From Sipunculus nudus (taxonomy: Eukaryota; Annelida; Sipuncula; Golfingiida; Sipunculidae): a stretch of 64,000 nucleotides of DNA. The notes under the pieces were generated by a model, which did no database searches, was not told the DNA's origin, and saw only the letters and a list, made by a program, of their open reading frames with translations. The translations under genes were made by a program, and so were the position numbers. The DNA lies in assembly GCA_026874595.1 (NCBI GenBank), contig CM049315.1, forward strand, positions 37,898,164 to 37,962,163, written 5' to 3'. Position 1 is the first letter of the stretch; each line of letters begins with the position of its first letter. Below, one piece after another: positions 59,717 through 64,000 of this stretch.

Positions 59717-59998
59717 CTAAAGGTAATCTGTATCACTTAATTCATTTCCATTATCAAGTGAAACATCAGAGTCACTTACTTTAGAAATTGACAGACTTGG
59801 CTCATGTCTGCAGTGTTTCCTAGCTGGCTCATCATTTATGCTGGTTAAAGCCTTCATTTCCATGGCCATAATAGCCATTGATTCCTTAATACTTGCTATA
59901 TCAGTATTTTCCTGAGTTTCACTATCATCAGTGGGAGTGTGATTTATGTCCTTAAGATCAGATTCCATTGTATTTTTCTTGAAAAACAGAGCTTCCAT
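59717..59998 (-). pseudogene. Start of DIRS-like gag
   Basis: 93 open codons, acidic, with MAIMAMEMKALTSIN and SLSISKVSDSDVSLDNGNEL. Recognised mainly by its position before the DIRS RT and by readable gag-like blocks in frames downstream. Confidence 0.5.
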
Positions 59999-59999
59999 G

Positions 60000-62900
60000 A
60001 AGAATATGTTTCAGTCTGCAGCTTGGTTTCCCTTGAAATCCCCTCCTCGAGGACTGCAATGTTGTTTCAAGTTTCAAGCAACAGTATGGTTTCCCATGGA
60101 AACCCCTGTGTGAGTACTGTAGCATCTGTAATGTAAACAATATCGATGAGCTTTGTGAAACACATGTGACCAGTGGCTGAACTTGAAGCAGAATGACCAG
60201 AGCTGTCCAGCAACATCCCATGTAACTGATTAAGGCAACTTTCTTGTCTAAGGGGTTTGTAATTTTGAAGAACTTTAACTCTCTTGATCCCCTCTAATCA
60301 TTCTTCCCTTGCCTTGCCTGCAGCTATGAGTTCGACAGGAAGCATAAATGGTGGGGATCCTAAGCTTCGAGTGTCTGCTATGACACACTTGGCTGTGGCT
60401 GCTGTCTGAGGTTGGGACATGGCTCAAAATCACATGAACAATCTATGAATTGTCCTTCCTCTGCTGATCTCCAATGATATGTTTTCAACATAAGTCTGCA
60501 TAGCTTAGGAAATGTGCATTTATTTCCATGTACAACAGTGAATTCAACATAGGACCAGCATCATCTCACTCTCACATAAATTGGTCGTATGTGATTTTCA
60601 GTTGTCGCAATACTATACATTACAGAATTTAAATTTACCCTGCATTTCTATAGTGGATTTTACATTTAAATTTTGTCCTACTTAATACTCCCTTATTCAT
60701 CACCTGTTTATCTATCCTTCCATCCAGCAGCATTCATCTATAACCAAGAACTATGTGCAACAAATGAATTCAGTTCATATCAAAGTACAGTATTAATACT
60801 ATAGTTACAAGATGGCAGCTATAAAGGCTGAGTATATTCTCATTTTCTGTATCCTAAACTATACTACATAGGGCTTAGCCAAACTAAGCCATTTTTCAGT
60901 TGAGCCTTGTGACACATTTGTCCTTTGGAATATAGTTCTACCCATTTAATTTGGCTTGGAATGGTCTGAAGATGAACATGGAACATTTCTTACTCATTAT
61001 GGTCAAAGAATTCAAATTTTGCTGCCAGGGTATGTAGTGAAGATCTTTTTAAAAAAAGTTTTAGCCCAGCTGAATTTCACTTTCAGTCAAGTTGATCAAG
61101 GGCAACTGTGCCTTGCCTGTGCCTTGCCTTAATCTCATGCTGTACCAACTGTTACACATGGCATGCTTGACTTCCTGACTGGTCATGGTGAAATCTCCAA
61201 GGAAGCCGCAAGGAAACACATAATTAATGATACAAAATGAAATTATATTTTTTGGGCACTTCTTAGGGTACAAAGATAAGGACAGTTCCAGTACAATTAA
61301 TGTTTTCATAAAATTGAGGCAGAATTCCACATTCCAACAAATCTCTCTGTCATGATGAAAAGTCTGTACTAAAGCACCTTTCAGAAATGCTGGACATCAT
61401 CAAAATGTCACTTCACAATCATCATGTAAAATATATTATACCAACACTTTAATATTGTGTTATATATCAAATATCATCTTAATTCAGCAGTATATTACAA
61501 TATTTTTTAGGCACAATGCCCAATTCTATATATGTACGAACACTTGTTTCATTTTCTGTTACAAATTGGTACTTGCCATAATTGGCCCAAAGGTTCAAAC
61601 AGAGAATTGCATTGTGTCAAGTCAAGTTAAACACAGTATTCTGTAGTTTCTGTCATCAGCTTGGTATTGTATATAAAGTGTGGGTGGAATGATTCCGCTA
61701 TACAGTGGTTGCTTGCCCTTCACTCTCTGACATTTCAACAAGGAACAACAGGAGGCCATTTTTTGTGCCGCATTATCATCCAGGGCCTGTATTTCCGTAA
61801 ATCTTGTCCTTTCTTCCTTGGATGGCATTCACACTCTGGTCCAGCAAGCAGGCTTAAAAACGGTATATTAAACTGGAGCACTTAGCATGTAGCTGTATCT
61901 GAGGACTTAGCTGCATATCTCTGCCAATTAAGGCAAAACAATCCCACTGTATCTGTCCCTATACCTGGGTCCCCACGAAACCACTCATCCATCCCTCAAT
62001 GAAATTTTTTGGGAAAATGGAAGTTCACTTTTGTGTAATCCTGCTAACAGACAATTTAAAGATGGAACTAACAAATTAACTAGAAAGCACTGAAAGATTA
62101 AGTATATGTGTAAGCAAGCATTTTGGAATATAACAACATATCTTGCTCAGACTTGGGTGTTAGCTATGTAAGTGCAGGAAAAAATTTAGAGACATGTATG
62201 TCATTATTCACATGACCCACTGCCTGCTCGAACAAGGGTGGCTCCAGTGAGCCTTAGTTACACCTGTGCACATTGCAGTGGATTAACACTTAATCTTTTG
62301 CAAATTTATACCACAATTGTAAAGACCCCTTTTCACAGAAAACACATTATGGTGATCTGGCCAGATTACATCCAAAATATAATTGATTGTGCATGTTACC
62401 CTGTCCCTCAACAATGTTTCATAAAAATCCATTGATAACCATGAAAGAAAAAACAATGGTCATAAAAACATGACTCTGCCACCTTGTGGAGGTATGTTCT
62501 CCTTGGTGGTGATAATTATGTCTCTTCCCCCATCCCTCCCCCCACCAGCTCGGCAGAAATGTATTGTTTTCATAGCTGTCATTTGTCATTGTTATCTGTA
62601 GCCTTTTTAGTGCTGCATATTTTTCTCATGAAATGTTAAAAACACAATTTATTTTACTAAAATCTCAGAGGAGTTTGAATACTTGTGACCTTGACTTTCA
62701 AGGTCAAATGTGAGGAATTCCAGGATTGTTTTGACCCTATTACTATTGAAGTACTGAGGATTTTTTTTCCTAAAATTTGACACTGTAGTTGATTCTGCCA
62801 TGTTCTCTGAAAATTTTGTAAACTGGTGACTTTGGCATCAAGTCTTCAAAGTAAAATCTGCCAAACTTTAAAATATTTCTGAAACCCATAACTTTGAAGT

Positions 62901-64000
62901 AATAATATTACATATGTTGTCCTCATTTGAAACACTAGTTGTTTCCACCAAGTTATCTGAAGATTTTGAGTACTCTTGACCGTGATCTACTATTTCTTTT
63001 TTTTATTAAAAAAAACAACAAAGCCATTCATTGGGTAGAGACTATAAATTTGATGAACTTTGTGATTTATATCCTTCTGTAAGTTATTGCTTGAAGGAAG
63101 TTGAATAAAGTATGACATATGGCTAAGAAAGCTAAATAAATTATCAGAATATTGCAAAGAAATGTTTTAAAATGTTAAAAATATTGTTAAGAAAGTGAGT
63201 AAATGTTACTTTTCATGAGAATTAGTTCATCTTGTGTAAAATGAGTATGCAGATTTGATTTTTTAAAATGAGATTTATAATGCATCATCCATTACTCCAT
63301 GAGAGAACACTAACAAATTTGTTAAATTAAAATATTAATTTGTCAGTTTACTACACCGCCCGACTTCCCTTTCCGGGTATTTTCTAAAAGAGTTGGACAT
63401 TACCTGCTGAAATAAATAATTTTCCATCAATTTTCTATCATGGATGTAATTAAAGTGATGTTTTTGGAGAGCAGAACATTTTGTAATTGATGAGAAACAT
63501 TGAGCTAGGTATTGATTCTATGAGAAGAGAACAGCTTGGCTTGAAAATGTACTCATTGTTGATTTTAGACTGTGGGTTTCAAATTCATAATATCACACAA
63601 CCTCTAGGAATGAGATGCACATTTATAACCTCATTGTCATCTTGCATACATTATCAGTGTCTCTAATGTCAAAGTCAAAATGCAAAAGATTGATTGTATT
63701 TATAATTAGCAGATCTTTTGTGTTACCAGTAAATCAAATATTGATATTATAAATGAAAAAAGATCTTCTATATTATCTGTAAATAATGAACAAGAATTTT
63801 CCACATTTTTGCTGATCCACACATCATGGAGTCCTTGTCCATTTGTTCAGGTTTTTGCTTGCATATCATGTATTAATCCTCCTATATAGTTACGGATATG
63901 GTCTGTGTAGTTCATTGTATGGTAAAATCATGGAAATGGAACCCTCTTGAAGCACCTCAAAAAAAGAAAATAGTGAAAAGTTAACTTTGGAAATATGCAG
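60000..64000. other. Right end of the window, nothing recognised but small repeat pieces
   Basis: AT-rich intergenic or intronic sequence. A short 5' piece of the AGCTCAGCTGAC family appears at about 61059 (AGTTTTAGCCCAGCTGA). Pieces with CCTTGACTTTCAAGGTCAAA near 62690 resemble the GGTCAAGG core. No gene is supported. Confidence 0.45.

Larger units (their letters stand above)
58160..59998 (-). mobile_element. DIRS-like retrotransposon fragment
   Basis: On the minus strand: a gag-like frame (59998-59717, starting MEALFFKKNTMESDL and acidic), then worn gag (59690-59250), a basic Lys/Arg stretch (59170-58985), then RT entry at 58893. RT reads VTGYTIKFSGKPIQKRTPNS, INKEIGKFTDKKVIVP, and after a shift DEFVLNIFISPKKDGNYRLI. 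The spacing and the SPKKDGNYRLI block are DIRS-type. The later RT fades by about 58200 and no tyrosine recombinase was seen. Confidence 0.72.

Overview
This is a eukaryotic nuclear window: AT-rich, with spliced genes, long introns and many repeats. I infer a bivalve or closely related mollusc. The basis is two spliced genes whose sequence is clearly animal but far from vertebrate, plus several repeat families built from a tandem core between short asymmetric termini, a style known from bivalve genomes. Species cannot be fixed from the sequence alone.

Two conserved genes occupy the left part, head to head. ALKBH8 runs on the minus strand from its start codon at 10666 to the window edge at base 1. 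Six coding exons are visible (N-terminal basic segment, RRM, start of the AlkB dioxygenase domain including the HxD iron-binding motif). Its 3' half, including the tRNA methyltransferase domain, lies outside the window. THOC2 starts on the plus strand at 11093. Three coding exons are visible up to 14314, and no further exon could be recognised. The 426 bp between the two start codons should hold a bidirectional promoter. ALKBH8 acts on tRNA wobble uridines and THOC2 is the scaffold of the THO mRNA-export complex, so the shared promoter couples two RNA-maturation genes. An intact 130-codon single-exon ORF of unknown function (6839-7231, minus) sits inside ALKBH8 intron 1 with a poly(A) signal about 200 bp downstream.

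The introns hold several inverted-repeat elements: 7580-9406 with a 6-bp target duplication, about 9912-10456, 12054-12858 and 22740-23409 each with a 5-bp duplication, and 25239-25582. There is also a dimeric satellite-like array at 4411-5930.

From about 20 to 45 kb the window is mostly tandem-cored repeats. Several of these, and the element at 51979-53175, end in the same way: a short hairpin followed by CTAG or CTTG and then TTT, with an inner copy of the 5' terminus. That is the layout of non-autonomous Helentron (HINE/DINE-1-like) elements.

From 45.4 to 60 kb lies a retroelement graveyard, all on the minus strand: three Ty3/gypsy elements plus one RT-RNase H fragment, and one DIRS-like element. 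All are broken by stops, frameshifts and deletions. One gypsy copy carries the nested Helentron-like insertion. If THOC2 continues beyond the window, this whole cluster lies antisense within its third intron.
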